Shown here piece by piece: positions 51,463-62,592 of a DNA stretch of 64,000 bases. A program made the position numbers and the translations under genes. The stretch's first letter is position 1. Each line of letters opens with the position of its first letter. The stretch spans positions 922,446-986,445 of the forward strand of contig NZ_FOFL01000002.1 in the NCBI RefSeq assembly GCF_900110945.1. The letters run 5' to 3'. Below the pieces are notes generated by a model. The model was not told the origin of the DNA and made no database searches. It worked only from the letters and a program-made list of their open reading frames with translations. Source of the DNA: Devosia sp. YR412 (GTDB lineage Bacteria > Pseudomonadota > Alphaproteobacteria > Rhizobiales > Devosiaceae).

Positions 51463-51507
51463 TGTCCGAGACCACCGGGACATCCACGTTGCTCACAGGA
51501 GAATGTG
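51463..51507 (+). promoter_or_regulatory. ROSE-like RNA thermometer in the hsp20 leader
   Basis: The last hairpin pairs CACGTT-(G)-CTC (51485-51494) with GAGAATGTG (51499-51507), a nine-pair stem around an ACAG loop with a single bulged G at 51491. The stem covers most of the AGGAG ribosome site (51497-51501). UUGCU opposite the Shine-Dalgarno with an unpaired G is the hallmark of ROSE elements. A second hairpin (TGTCC/GGACA) lies just upstream. Confidence 0.72.
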
Positions 51508-51510
51508 ACT

Positions 51511-51963
51511 ATGCAGACCATCGATTTTTCCCCCTTCTATCGCTCCACCGTCGGCTTTGACCGCGTCTTCAACCGCCTCGATACCCTCGTGGGCCAGGAA
51601 GCCAAGACCTATCCTCCCTACAATATCGAGCGCACCGGCGATGACGCCTACCGCATCTCGATCGCCGTCGCCGGCTTTGCCAATGGCGACATTGCCATCG
51701 AGACCAAGGAAAACAGCTTGGTGATCAAGGGTGCCAAGCCCGGCGATGCCGACAAGACCCGTGAATTCCTCCATCGCGGCATTGCCGAACGCGCCTTCGA
51801 GCTGCGGTTCCAGCTGGCCGACTATGTCGAGGTGCACGGCGCATCGCTCGAAAACGGCCTGCTGCATCTCGAACTGAAGCGCGAACTGCCCGAAAGCAAG
51901 AAGCCGCGCAGCATTCAGATCAACGGCAGCACCCCGACCATCGAAGACAATTCGGTGAATTAA
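51511..51963 (+). CDS. Hsp20 family small heat-shock protein
   Basis: 150 residues of the IbpA type: a short N-terminal arm (FSPFYRSTVGFDRVFNRLD), an alpha-crystallin domain from YPPYNIERTGDDAYRISIAV to ENGLLHLELKRELPES, and a basic C-terminal tail with the I-x-I-like KKPRSIQING. It holds unfolding proteins during heat stress. The ATG at 51511 is nine bases after AGGAG; a GTG at 51505 is too close to that site. It has a heat-shock promoter and a ROSE-like leader. Confidence 0.93.
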   Translation: MQTIDFSPFYRSTVGFDRVFNRLDTLVGQEAKTYPPYNIERTGDDAYRISIAVAGFANGDIAIETKENSLVIKGAKPGDADKTREFLHRGIAERAFELRFQLADYVEVHGASLENGLLHLELKRELPESKKPRSIQINGSTPTIEDNSVN

Positions 51964-51986
51964 GACCGCCGTCTCCCTGACGATAG

Positions 51987-52016
51987 AAGGCGCAGCCCGC
52001 AACGGCTGCGCCTTTT
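51987..52016 (+). terminator. hsp20 terminator
   Basis: AAGGCGCAGCC and GGCTGCGCCTT form a perfect 11-bp stem followed by TTTTT-type sequence. Confidence 0.92.
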
Positions 52017-52095
52017 TCTTTGCACCGGGAACTCTCCTTGCCGGCATTGGTTGATCCAGCAACACCTCCCCAGCGTCAAAGGACTCCCCCAAAAA

Positions 52096-52569
52096 ATGAA
52101 AACCCCATCCATCGCCATCGAAGGCAACGGCAAGTCGACCGTCATCGATATCCTCAATGCCCGTCTTGCCGATGCCATCGATCTGGCGCTGATCACCAAG
52201 CAGGCCCATTGGAACCTCAAGGGTCCCAATTTCATCGGCGTGCATGAAATGCTCGATCCGATCCGCGCCGCCATCGATACCCATGTCGATATCATCGCCG
52301 AGCGCATCGCCCAGCTCGACGGCGTTGCCCTGGGCACCTCCCAGATCGTTGCCAAGTCGACCAAGCTCGACGCCTATCCCACCGACATCCGCAAGGTCGC
52401 CGATCATCTAGCGGCCCTCGCCGATCGCTTCGCCACCCTCGCAAATCAGGTGCGCGAGGATATCGACGCCACCGACGAAGCCGGCGATGCCGATGCCGCC
52501 GATATCCTCACCGCTTTCTCGCGCGAGCTCGACAAGGACCTCTGGTTCATCAAATCCCACCTCGAATAG
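52096..52569 (+). CDS. dps: Dps family DNA-protection ferritin
   Basis: 157 residues. The intersubunit ferroxidase site is visible: ITKQAHWNLKGPNFIGVHEM (histidine) and AAIDTHVDIIAERI (aspartate, glutamate). Dps forms a 12-mer that oxidises iron with hydrogen peroxide and protects DNA in stationary phase. The start at 52096 matches the family N-terminus; an upstream GTG/ATG extension is not conserved-looking. A terminator follows. Confidence 0.93.
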   Translation: MKTPSIAIEGNGKSTVIDILNARLADAIDLALITKQAHWNLKGPNFIGVHEMLDPIRAAIDTHVDIIAERIAQLDGVALGTSQIVAKSTKLDAYPTDIRKVADHLAALADRFATLANQVREDIDATDEAGDADAADILTAFSRELDKDLWFIKSHLE

Positions 52570-52591
52570 GATTTCATCACCAATTCGAGCC

Positions 52592-52626
52592 AAAACGGGC
52601 GCATTCCATCGCGGATGCGCCCGTTT
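52592..52626 (+). terminator. dps terminator
   Basis: AACGGGCGCATTCC and GGATGCGCCCGTT form a stem around a five-base loop, then T-rich sequence. Confidence 0.8.
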
Positions 52627-53118
52627 CCGTGCCAATACGCGACAGAATGCCTATTCTTTCCTACACAAAAATCGGCAAAGTCCTATTTTTCGTGGCAGAA
52701 ATAGGACGAAGACGCTTGCCCCCAGTTTGGAATTATGCAAATGTGAACCTGTTAGGGCAGCACGACTGTCCTATCTGACGCGTCGCCCCGCTCTCCGCGG
52801 CAAGCACGCACGCTGGTCCGGCTGGCCCGCTCTAGATGAGCGGAAACGGATAGGCGGGGTACAGATGGTTTTGCAGGCTTTCGCCGAGGCGTAAGATGAA
52901 AACCAGCCCGAATTTGAGTGGCCATTTGGATGCAGCGCCACTCCCCACGCATGGACGCATTTGCTCTATCGAGCCGTACTCTGGTACGACCCGCATAACG
53001 AACGCGCCCACTGAGGAAAAGACTGCATCCAGCGGGCCGCACAGCGGCACTTTCAGGATGCACACGACATAGCGAACCAGTCCGGCAACGGGCACGATCA
53101 ACCAGCGAGGAACACATC
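52627..53118 (+). promoter_or_regulatory. long gltB upstream region
   Basis: About 490 bases with no gene that I can support. It includes an AT-rich stretch (52660-52750) that should hold the promoter, the GTCCTATTT inverted repeat annotated separately, a further GTCCTAT at 52768, and CGTAC/GTACG near 52975. If transcription starts near 52750, the leader would be over 300 bases. Confidence 0.5.
52680..52707. promoter_or_regulatory. GTCCTATTT/AAATAGGAC inverted repeat before gltB
   Basis: Perfect nine-base arms (52680-52688 and 52699-52707) around a ten-base spacer. The arms are AT-rich in a GC-rich genome, and GTCCTAT occurs again at 52768. Candidate operator for gltB control. Confidence 0.5.
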
Positions 53119-56100
53119 ATGGCACACGAGATGAACGGACCAATTATTCCGGGCACCACCAAAGCCGATACTCGCAAAACCCTGATCGAGAATGGTCGTC
53201 GCGTCACCTCTGGCCGCCCCGAGGCCCAGGGTCTTTATGATCCGGCCAATGAGCATGATGCCTGCGGCATCGGCATGATCGCCAACATCAAGAACAAGCC
53301 TTCCCACGAAGTGGTCGAAAAGGGTCTCGAAATCCTCGAGAACCTCGAACACCGGGGCGCCGTGGGTGCCGATCCGCTGATGGGCGATGGCGCAGGCATT
53401 CTGGTGCAGACCCCGCATGCCTTCCTCAAGAAGGTCATGCCCTTCGCTTTGCCCGAAAAGCACCACTACGCCGTGGCCATGCTGTTCTATCCCAACATCA
53501 CCGAATTGCGCGACCGCTGCGCCGAGGCCGTCCGCGGCGTCTTCGCCCGTGAAGGCCTGACGGTGCTCGGCCAGCGCGTCGTCCCCACCGACAATTCGCC
53601 GCTTTCCGAAGGCGTCATCGCCACCCAGCCGATCATCGAGCAAATGGTCATCGCCCGCCCGGCCGGTCTGTCGCTCGACGAATTCGAGCGCAAGCTGCTG
53701 ATCGTCCGCAAGGTGATTTCCAACTCGGTCTATGCCGCCATTCCCGAAAGCGATGGCGACAACGGCTTCTATGTCGTCTCCATGTCGGCGCGTACCCTGG
53801 TCTACAAGGGCATGTTCCTCGCCGACCAGCTCGGCAAGTTCTATCTCGACCTGCACGATGCCGATTTCGAATCGGCCATCGCGCTGGTGCACCAGCGTTT
53901 TTCGACCAACACCTTCCCCTCCTGGAAGCTGGCCCATCCCTACCGCATGACCACCCACAATGGTGAAATCAACACCATTCGCGGCAACGTCAACTGGATG
54001 GCCGCCCGCCAGGCCTCGGTCTCCAGCCCGCTGTTCGGCGAAGAGATCAACAAGATCTGGCCGATCTCCTATGAGGGTCAGTCCGACACCGCCTGCTTCG
54101 ACAACGCGCTCGAATTCCTCGTGCGTGGCGGCTATTCCCTGCCCCACGCCGCGATGATGCTGATCCCCGAAGCCTGGGCCGGCAACCCGCTGATGGATGA
54201 GACGCGCCGCGCCTTTTATCAGTATCATGCCGCCCTGATGGAGCCATGGGACGGCCCCGCCGCCATGTCGCTCTCCGACGGCCGCTATGTCGTGGCGACG
54301 CTCGACCGCAACGGTCTGCGCCCCGCCCGCTATCTCGTCACCAAGGAAGGCCATGTGGTCCTCGCCTCGGAATCGGGCGTGCTCGATATTCCAGACGAGG
54401 ACATCGTTGAGCGCTGGCGCCTGCAGCCGGGCCGCATGCTGCTGATCGACCTCGAAGAAGGCCGCATCATCTCCGATGCCGAGATCAAGCGCACGCTCGC
54501 CACCAAGAACCCCTATGCCGAATGGCTGGCCCGCAGCCAGATCGTGCTCGAAGACCTGCCCGAAACCGAGCCCAAGGCCCCGGTGACCTCGGAGTCGCTG
54601 CTCGATCGCATGCAGGCCTTCGGCTACACCCAGGAAGACATCAAGATCCTGATGGCGCCCATGGCCACCACCGGCCAGGAAGCCGTCGGCTCGATGGGCA
54701 CAGACACGCCGATCTCGGCGCTCTCCAACAAGTCGAAGCTCCTCTACACCTATTTCAAGCAGAACTTCGCCCAGGTCACCAACCCGCCGATCGATCCGAT
54801 CCGCGAGGAATCGGTGATGTCGCTCGTGAGCTTCATCGGCCCGCGCCCCAACATTTTCGACCTTGAAGGCGTCTCCCGCGAGAAGCGTCTCGAAGTGCGT
54901 CAGCCCATTCTCACCAACGAGGATCTCGAAAAGATCCGCGCCATCGGTGACATGGAAGACAACCACTTCAAGACCAGAACCATCGACATCACCTATCCCG
55001 CCGATATGGGCGCGGCCGGCATGGAAGCGGCTATCCAGTCGATTTCCGAGCAGGCCGAAGCCGCCATCGCCGGCGAATACAACATCATCGTCCTGAGCGA
55101 TCGCCTGGTCGCCGCCGACCGCATCGCCATCCCCGCGCTGCTGGCCACGGCCGCCGTGCATCACCACCTGATCCGCAAGGGTCTGCGCACCTCCTCGGGT
55201 CTCGTCATCGAAACCGGCGAAGCCCGCGAAATGCACCATTTCGCCATGCTGGCCGGCTACGGCGCCGAAGCCATCAATCCCTATCTGGCCTTCGAGGCCC
55301 TGGCGGCGCTGCATGCCGAGGGCGAATTCCCGGCCGAAGTCGATGCCCACGAAGTGGTCTATCGCTACATCAAGTCGGTGGGTAAGGGCCTCCTCAAGGT
55401 CATGTCCAAGATGGGCATTTCCACCTACCAGTCCTATTGCGGCGCCCAGATCTTTGACGCGGTCGGTCTCAAGACCGAATTCGTCAAGCGCTTCTTCTTT
55501 GGCACTGCCACCACCATCGAAGGTGTTGGCCTGGCCGAGGTCGCCGAGGAAACCGTCAGCCGTCACCGCGACGCTTTCGGCGACGATATCGTCTTGCGCA
55601 AGGCGCTCGATATCGGCGGCGAATATGCCTATCGCATCCGGGGCGAAAAGCACGCCTGGTCGCCCGACGTCGTCGCCGACCTGCAGCACGCCGTCCGCAC
55701 CAAGGACGAAAGCCCGGAAACCGCGCAGGATCGCTACAACAGCTTTGCCGCCCGCGTGAACTCGGGCGAAAACGGCTATCTCGCCATCCGTAATCTCCTC
55801 GACATCAAGGCGATCGGCGAGGCCGTGCCGCTCGATGAAGTCGAGCCGGCCGTCGAAATCGTCAAGCGCTTCGTCACCGGCGCCATGTCCTTCGGCTCGA
55901 TCAGCCGCGAGGCGCATACGACGCTGGCCATCGCCATGAACCAGATCGGCGGCAAGTCCAACACTGGTGAAGGCGGTGAAGAACCCGACCGCTACAAGCC
56001 CCTGCCCAATGGCGACCGCAACCCCATGCGCTCGGCCATCAAGCAGATCGCGTCTGGCCGTTTCGGCGTCACCACCGAATATCTGGTCAATGCCGACCAG

Positions 56101-57861
56101 CTGCAGATCAAGGTCGCGCAGGGTGCCAAGCCCGGCGAAGGCGGCCAGCTGCCCGGCCACAAGGTCGACTGGGTCGTCGCCAAGACGCGCCACTCCACGC
56201 CCGGCGTCGGCCTCATCAGCCCGCCGCCGCATCACGACATCTATTCCATCGAAGATCTGGCCCAGCTGATCTACGACCTCAAGAACGTCAACGAGCAGGC
56301 CGATATCTCGGTCAAGCTGGTGTCCGAAGTCGGCGTCGGCACGGTTGCGGCCGGCGTCGCCAAGGCACGCGCCGATCACATCACCGTCTCCGGCTATGAC
56401 GGCGGCACCGGCGCTTCGCCTTTGACCTCGCTCAAGCATGCCGGCGGCCCCTGGGAAATTGGCCTGGCCGAAACCCACCAGACCCTGGTGCTCAACCGCC
56501 TGCGCTCGCGCGTCGTGCTTCAGGTCGATGGCGGCCTCAAAACCGGTCGTGACGTGCTCATCGGTGCCCTGCTCGGCGCCGACGAATTCGGCTTCTCGAC
56601 CGCGCCCCTGATCGCGGCCGGCTGCATCATGATGCGCAAGTGCCATCTCAACACCTGCCCGGTTGGCGTTGCCACCCAGGACCCGGTGCTGCGCAAGCGC
56701 TTCAAGGGCACGCCCGAGCATGTCATCAACTACTTCTTCTTCATCGCCGAAGAGCTGCGTGGCTTGATGGCCGGCATGGGTGCTCGCACCATGCAGGAAC
56801 TTACCGGCCGGTCCGACCTGCTCGACCAGCGCAAGATGGTCGAATACTGGAAGAGCGAAGGCGTCGATTTCTCCAAGCTCATCTACAAGCCCGAGCCGAT
56901 CGGCGGCGACACGCTCTATCACTCCGAGTTCCAGAACCATCACCTCGAAGCCGTGCTCGACCGCAAGCTGGTCGAACTGGCCGAGCCGGCTCTCGCCCGT
57001 GGCGAAGCCGTGCAGATCGAACTGCCGATCCGCTCGCGTGACCGCTCGGCCGGCGCCATGCTTTCTGGCGCCCTCGCCAAGAAGTATGGCCACGAAGGCC
57101 TGCCCGACGACACCATCTCGATCCGTCTCAACGGTACGGCTGGTCAGGCCTTTGGCGCCTTCCTTGCCCGCGGCATTTCCATCGACATGGTCGGCGACGC
57201 CAATGACTATGTCGGCAAGGGTCTCTCGGGTGGCCGCATCGTCGTGCGCCCTTCCCCCAAGGTCAGCTTTGATCCGTCCAAGTCGATCATTGTCGGCAAC
57301 ACCGTGCTTTACGGCGCCATCGCGGGCGAATGCTACTTCCACGGCATTGCCGGCGAACGCTTCGCCGTCCGCAACTCCGGCGCCATCGCGGTTGTCGAAG
57401 GCACCGGCGATCACGGCTGCGAATATATGACCGGCGGCGTCGTCGTCGTCATCGGCCAGACCGGTCGCAACTTCGCTGCGGGCATGTCGGGTGGTGTCGC
57501 CTATGTCCTCGACGAGGACGAAACCTTCCGCGAGCGCTGTAACCTCGCCATGGTGGAACTCGAGCCCGTGCCGGAAGAAGAAGCGCTGATGCAGAAGGTT
57601 CACCACCACGGTGGCGATCTCGAATGGCATGGCCGCGTCGATATTTCGGGCGACATGAGCAAGCATGACGACGAGCGTCTGCACCAGCTCATCTCCAACC
57701 ACCTGCATTACACGGGCTCGGCCCGCGCCAAGCATATCCTCGACAACTGGGCCGAAATGCGCCCGAAATTCGTCAAGGTCATGCCGGTCGAATACCGCCG
57801 CGCCCTGCGCGAAATGGAAAAGAAACGTGCCTCCGGCGGCATGGGCGTGGCGGCAGAGTAA
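53119..57861 (+). CDS. gltB: glutamate synthase large subunit
   Basis: 1580 residues. The N-terminal glutaminase nucleophile is C49 in [15 protein letters not shown], so about 48 residues are removed on maturation. The central and FMN domains carry [38 protein letters not shown] and the iron-sulfur cysteines in [20 protein letters not shown]. The C-terminal beta-helix has repeated G-rich motifs. It transfers glutamine amide nitrogen to 2-oxoglutarate. Eleven bases separate it from gltD. Confidence 0.97.
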   Translation: MAHEMNGPIIPGTTKADTRKTLIENGRRVTSGRPEAQGLYDPANEHDACGIGMIANIKNKPSHEVVEKGLEILENLEHRGAVGADPLMGDGAGILVQTPHAFLKKVMPFALPEKHHYAVAMLFYPNITELRDRCAEAVRGVFAREGLTVLGQRVVPTDNSPLSEGVIATQPIIEQMVIARPAGLSLDEFERKLLIVRKVISNSVYAAIPESDGDNGFYVVSMSARTLVYKGMFLADQLGKFYLDLHDADFESAIALVHQRFSTNTFPSWKLAHPYRMTTHNGEINTIRGNVNWMAARQASVSSPLFGEEINKIWPISYEGQSDTACFDNALEFLVRGGYSLPHAAMMLIPEAWAGNPLMDETRRAFYQYHAALMEPWDGPAAMSLSDGRYVVATLDRNGLRPARYLVTKEGHVVLASESGVLDIPDEDIVERWRLQPGRMLLIDLEEGRIISDAEIKRTLATKNPYAEWLARSQIVLEDLPETEPKAPVTSESLLDRMQAFGYTQEDIKILMAPMATTGQEAVGSMGTDTPISALSNKSKLLYTYFKQNFAQVTNPPIDPIREESVMSLVSFIGPRPNIFDLEGVSREKRLEVRQPILTNEDLEKIRAIGDMEDNHFKTRTIDITYPADMGAAGMEAAIQSISEQAEAAIAGEYNIIVLSDRLVAADRIAIPALLATAAVHHHLIRKGLRTSSGLVIETGEAREMHHFAMLAGYGAEAINPYLAFEALAALHAEGEFPAEVDAHEVVYRYIKSVGKGLLKVMSKMGISTYQSYCGAQIFDAVGLKTEFVKRFFFGTATTIEGVGLAEVAEETVSRHRDAFGDDIVLRKALDIGGEYAYRIRGEKHAWSPDVVADLQHAVRTKDESPETAQDRYNSFAARVNSGENGYLAIRNLLDIKAIGEAVPLDEVEPAVEIVKRFVTGAMSFGSISREAHTTLAIAMNQIGGKSNTGEGGEEPDRYKPLPNGDRNPMRSAIKQIASGRFGVTTEYLVNADQLQIKVAQGAKPGEGGQLPGHKVDWVVAKTRHSTPGVGLISPPPHHDIYSIEDLAQLIYDLKNVNEQADISVKLVSEVGVGTVAAGVAKARADHITVSGYDGGTGASPLTSLKHAGGPWEIGLAETHQTLVLNRLRSRVVLQVDGGLKTGRDVLIGALLGADEFGFSTAPLIAAGCIMMRKCHLNTCPVGVATQDPVLRKRFKGTPEHVINYFFFIAEELRGLMAGMGARTMQELTGRSDLLDQRKMVEYWKSEGVDFSKLIYKPEPIGGDTLYHSEFQNHHLEAVLDRKLVELAEPALARGEAVQIELPIRSRDRSAGAMLSGALAKKYGHEGLPDDTISIRLNGTAGQAFGAFLARGISIDMVGDANDYVGKGLSGGRIVVRPSPKVSFDPSKSIIVGNTVLYGAIAGECYFHGIAGERFAVRNSGAIAVVEGTGDHGCEYMTGGVVVVIGQTGRNFAAGMSGGVAYVLDEDETFRERCNLAMVELEPVPEEEALMQKVHHHGGDLEWHGRVDISGDMSKHDDERLHQLISNHLHYTGSARAKHILDNWAEMRPKFVKVMPVEYRRALREMEKKRASGGMGVAAE

Positions 57862-57872
57862 GGAGAGAGCAA

Positions 57873-59300
<1,428 letters not shown>

Positions 59301-59307
59301 AATACGT

Positions 59308-59332
59308 GAACTCCCGCCCCTAGGCGGGAGTT
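59308..59332 (+). terminator. gltD terminator
   Basis: GAACTCCCGCC and GGCGGGAGTTC form a strong stem seven bases after the stop. No long T run. Confidence 0.75.
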
Positions 59333-59361
59333 CGCCGTTTCACCTTCCGCTACCGTCAACG

Positions 59362-59407
59362 CTAACAGTCTGCTAACGCATTCCTCTGTTACGTGACTCC
59401 CGGAATC
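59362..59407 (+). promoter_or_regulatory. CtrA-like box with GANTC sites upstream of hpt
   Basis: CTAACAGTCTGCTAAC (59362-59377) is CTAA-N7-CTAAC, and CGTGACTCCCG (59392-59402) contains GACTC; GAATC follows at 59403. Both blocks match the sequence before the HerA-like ATPase gene at 40370 with spacing differing by one base. Confidence 0.5.
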
Positions 59408-59410
59408 GCC

Positions 59411-59950
59411 ATGTCCCAGAAGCCCTATATCGTCGATGAACTGATCTCCGCCAAAGCCATCGCCGCCCGCGTCGAGGCCCTGGCCAAGGAAATCTCGGCC
59501 CATTATGCCGATACCGACAAGCTCGTCGTCGTTGGCCTATTGCGCGGTTCCTTTATCTTCATCGCCGACCTGGTGCGCGAACTCGACCTGCCCGTCGAAG
59601 TCGACTTCATGGAAGCCTCCTCCTATGGCAATGCAATGGAGTCTTCGAGAGAAGTCCGCATCCTCAAGGACTTGCGCGGCGAGATCGGCGGCCGCGATGT
59701 GCTGGTGGTCGAAGACATCGTCGACACCGGCTATACGCTGAAACACGTCCTCGAAATCCTCGAGACCCGCCATCCCGCCCGCATGGAAGTCTGCGCCCTG
59801 CTCAACAAGCCGAGCCGCCGCGAGACCGACGTAAAGGCCAAATGGGTCGGCTTCGACATCCCCGACAAATTCGTCGTCGGCTATGGCATCGACTACGGCC
59901 AGCGCAACCGCAACCTGCCCCACATCGGCGCGGTCCGATTCACCGAATAG
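59411..59950 (+). CDS. hpt: hypoxanthine phosphoribosyltransferase
   Basis: 179 residues of the purine phosphoribosyltransferase family: [26 protein letters not shown] and the PRPP motif [14 protein letters not shown], then [20 protein letters not shown] with the purine-binding residues. It salvages hypoxanthine and guanine with PRPP. The ATG at 59411 is preferred over a GTG at 59393, which lies inside the shared promoter module. Confidence 0.93.
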   Translation: MSQKPYIVDELISAKAIAARVEALAKEISAHYADTDKLVVVGLLRGSFIFIADLVRELDLPVEVDFMEASSYGNAMESSREVRILKDLRGEIGGRDVLVVEDIVDTGYTLKHVLEILETRHPARMEVCALLNKPSRRETDVKAKWVGFDIPDKFVVGYGIDYGQRNRNLPHIGAVRFTE

Positions 59951-59960
59951 CCCTTTCTTA

Positions 59961-60003
59961 CCTCTCCCCTCGGGGGAGAGGTCGGCCGAAGGCCGGGTGA
60001 GGC
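59961..60003. repeat. small REP-like palindromes between hpt and the DUF459 gene
   Basis: CCTCTCCCCTCGGGGGAGAGG followed by GGCCGAAGGCC. These lie between convergent genes and could act as terminators. Confidence 0.5.
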
Positions 60004-60010
60004 GGCCTTC

Positions 60011-61165
60011 TTACCGCTGCCCCGGATTATCCGTCGCCGCAGCCGGATCAACGCCGACCCCAAACGCATCCACGCGGCCGACCGGCGCGGTCATCAGCTG
60101 CTCCAGCGTAAACGGCGCCGCCTGCACCGCCGCACTCCCAGCCGTGAGCAGCTCATTGGCCCGCGCCGGCACCCGGCTGATCGGGATCACCGCGCCCGCC
60201 ACTTCCAGCAGCCGCACCTGCCCCAGCCCCTGATAGGGTGGCCGCAACATGGCCGCTGCATCGGTGCCAGCCAGCGGATCAACAACTGCCATGGTCACGC
60301 TGCCGCCCCGGTAAAACGTCCCGATCGTCTGGCTGATATAAAACGCCAGCTTGTCGGCACCCGCCGTTGCAAAATGGATGCCGTCATCCTTGCGCATCCG
60401 CGCATTCTGCCCATTCACATCCGGTCCGCTGGCCGAATACTTGCCGTCCTCGCCCAGAAACCGCTCGTAGATATCCAGGAATTCCGCGCCGCCGGAAAAG
60501 CTCGCCAGCCGCTGGATATTGCTGATCTGGCTGATCGCCGCCGAATAGTCGCCCTTCGACATCGGCGGCAGGCCAACCCAGATCACCGGCTTGCGTGCCG
60601 CCCGCAGCTCGCCCAGAAAGCCGGCGATCCGCGCCTGATAGGCCGTGTTCCATGCTTCGGTCAGCGACGCATAGCTGACGCCATCCACGGTGATTTCCTG
60701 CCGATCATTGATGCCGATCATCACCACGGCCAGATCGAAACTGTCGCCGGCAATCTGCTCGCTGATCGCCTGGTCCCAGTTGAAATAATCCTCGCGCACA
60801 AAACCCGAATTGCTCACCCCCTGGTTGATAACCACAAGGTTGGGATCCTCGGCATAAAACCGCTCCAGCGCCCGGCTGAGATCGATCGCCATGGAATCGC
60901 CAAACACCGCCAGCCGCGTTGCCCCCGCCGCCTTCTCGACCACCGGCTTGGGCGGCGGCAGGCTGGCGGCCGGCGCCCGTTGCTGGCGCGGCTGCTGCTG
61001 TACCGGCGGCGGCGCGGCAGGCTCTTCGCCAAACAACAGGTCCATCAGCGTGCGGCGGCGCTGCTCCTGCGCCACGACGATCGTGTCCTGATTTTGCGCA
61101 AAAGCCGGCGCCACGTCAATCAGGACGAGCATTCCAACCAGCAGTGCCAGGACATAACGGATCAT
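60011..61165 (-). CDS. DUF459 SGNH-type hydrolase, secreted
   Basis: 384 residues. Signal peptide (YVLALLVGMLVLIDVAPAFA, cleavage near AFA-QN), a proline/glutamine-rich linker, then an SGNH/GDSL-like domain: block I VFGDSMAIDLSRAL with the nucleophile serine, VMIGINDRQ, and the C-terminal DGIHFATAGADKLA with the catalytic Asp-His. DUF459 enzymes are periplasmic; relatives act as acetylesterases on cell-wall glycans, though the substrate here is unknown. The adjacent transglycosylase is a fitting partner. Confidence 0.87.
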   Translation of the reverse strand: MIRYVLALLVGMLVLIDVAPAFAQNQDTIVVAQEQRRRTLMDLLFGEEPAAPPPVQQQPRQQRAPAASLPPPKPVVEKAAGATRLAVFGDSMAIDLSRALERFYAEDPNLVVINQGVSNSGFVREDYFNWDQAISEQIAGDSFDLAVVMIGINDRQEITVDGVSYASLTEAWNTAYQARIAGFLGELRAARKPVIWVGLPPMSKGDYSAAISQISNIQRLASFSGGAEFLDIYERFLGEDGKYSASGPDVNGQNARMRKDDGIHFATAGADKLAFYISQTIGTFYRGGSVTMAVVDPLAGTDAAAMLRPPYQGLGQVRLLEVAGAVIPISRVPARANELLTAGSAAVQAAPFTLEQLMTAPVGRVDAFGVGVDPAAATDNPGQR

Positions 61166-61216
61166 GATTTTCCTTTAGCAAGACCGCAGGCTCAAAGCCA
61201 TGCGGTCCCCAGTCTG

Positions 61217-62410
61217 TTACCGGCTCGCCGCCGCCAAAGCCTCATAGCTGGCCCGGGTGATGAAGCCGTCCGCCACCTCGCCCCGCGCCGCCTGAAAGCG
61301 GGCATAGGCCTCCTGGCTGATCGGCCCCAGCCGCCCATCCACCGCGCCCTGATAATAGCCCAGCGTCAGCAGCGCCTGCTGGATGCCCCTGCGCTGCGCC
61401 AGATTGGGCAGTGCCGCATTGCGCGGCCAATCATCGACAAAGCCGCCGCCGCCCTTCAGCCGATCGGTCATATGCGCCACGCTCATCGCGTAGCTGTCGG
61501 AGAAATTATAACCCTTCAGCACCAGATAATTCTGCGTCATCAGGAATTTCGGTCCGTCCTTGCCGGCCGGCACATAGAGAAACACCGGCACATTGAGGTC
61601 GGCAAAGGCCCGCCCGGCCACCCGGCCCACGCCGCGCTCGGCAAAGAAGGACACCGGCCGCATCTCGGTCCGCGTCGCCAGGAGATAGTCGAACCCCTCC
61701 GGCACCACCACCTCCATGCCCCAGTCCAGCCCCGGCTGATAGCCCAGCCCACGCAGGAATTTGGCACTCGTCGCCAGGGCATCGGCCAGCGAATTGTGCA
61801 GGTCGACCCGCCCGTCACCATCGCCATCCGTGCCATGCGCCAGCACATTGCTCGGATTGACCTGCAAATGCCCGATCGCCCCAGCCCAGGAGCCGATCGG
61901 GCTCTGCCCGTCGCGCTGGGTCAGCAGCAGCGCCGCAATCAGATCGCCCTCATCCTCCACCAGCCGTGTCCGCCGCTGATGCACCAGGGTCGCCAGCGAG
62001 CGCACGATCGGCCGGATCAGCCCATCATTGCCCAGCACCGCGCCATAATCGGTCTCCATGCCCCAGATGGCGCCCAGCAGATACGGATCAACCCCATAAG
62101 CCTGGCCCACGCTCTGGAACAGCGCGACATTGCGCCCAATCGCCGCCTTGCCACGCTCGATCCGGCCAGCGGTCACCCGTCCCTCGATATAGTCCCACAT
62201 CGGCGTGGTGAATTCCGGCTGCGTGGTCACCAGATCCGGCACGCGCGGATCAGGCGTCAGGCCGGCCATCGCCGCGTCATAGACCTCGGCCCGCACACCA
62301 GCCGCGATGGCTTTCGGACGGAAATTGGCAATGAAGCTGTCGAAGCTTTCAACCGGTTGGGCGAAGGCGGGGGTAGCGAAGAGCAGGGCAAGCACGACAA
62401 GGATGCGCAT
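61217..62410 (-). CDS. lytic murein transglycosylase (MltB type)
   Basis: 397 residues: a signal peptide (ILVVLALLFATPAFA), an SLT-like catalytic domain with the glutamate in LLGAIWGMETDYGAVLGN, and a C-terminal peptidoglycan-binding domain (LTLGYYQGAVDGRLGPISQE). It cleaves glycan strands to 1,6-anhydro-muropeptides in the periplasm. No lipobox cysteine, so it is soluble rather than a lipoprotein. It lies upstream of the DUF459 gene on the same strand. Confidence 0.92.
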   Translation of the reverse strand: MRILVVLALLFATPAFAQPVESFDSFIANFRPKAIAAGVRAEVYDAAMAGLTPDPRVPDLVTTQPEFTTPMWDYIEGRVTAGRIERGKAAIGRNVALFQSVGQAYGVDPYLLGAIWGMETDYGAVLGNDGLIRPIVRSLATLVHQRRTRLVEDEGDLIAALLLTQRDGQSPIGSWAGAIGHLQVNPSNVLAHGTDGDGDGRVDLHNSLADALATSAKFLRGLGYQPGLDWGMEVVVPEGFDYLLATRTEMRPVSFFAERGVGRVAGRAFADLNVPVFLYVPAGKDGPKFLMTQNYLVLKGYNFSDSYAMSVAHMTDRLKGGGGFVDDWPRNAALPNLAQRRGIQQALLTLGYYQGAVDGRLGPISQEAYARFQAARGEVADGFITRASYEALAAASR

Positions 62411-62436
62411 ATGGTCTCCTCAGGTCCCACAAACTC

Positions 62437-62567
62437 GATGTCACCCCGGCCTTGAGCCGGGGCCCATCTCGAGATCGCTTCGCGGCCGCAAGGTGGTCCA
62501 AACGACCACAATATCGGCCCATACATCTCAGGATGGATCCTGGCTCAAGGCCTGGATGACATCGAGA
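62437..62567. repeat. inverted pair of type B palindromes
   Basis: CGATGTCACCCCGGCCTTGA at the left and TCAAGGCCTGGATGACATCG at the right are near-complements. They fill the gap between galE and the transglycosylase gene. Confidence 0.75.
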
Positions 62568-62592
62568 ATTTGGATAGCTTGATGGCCAAAAA

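Noticed and set aside
52487..53207. Overlapping open frames in the dps-gltB gap on both strands
   Set aside because: None has a ribosome site, family similarity or a codon pattern like its neighbours; they overlap dps or gltB.
53098..57735. A 1545-codon open frame antisense to gltB
   Set aside because: It mirrors gltB exactly, its translation is low-complexity (rich in G, A, D, H) with no recognisable domain, and such shadow frames are expected opposite GC-rich genes with strong third-position bias.
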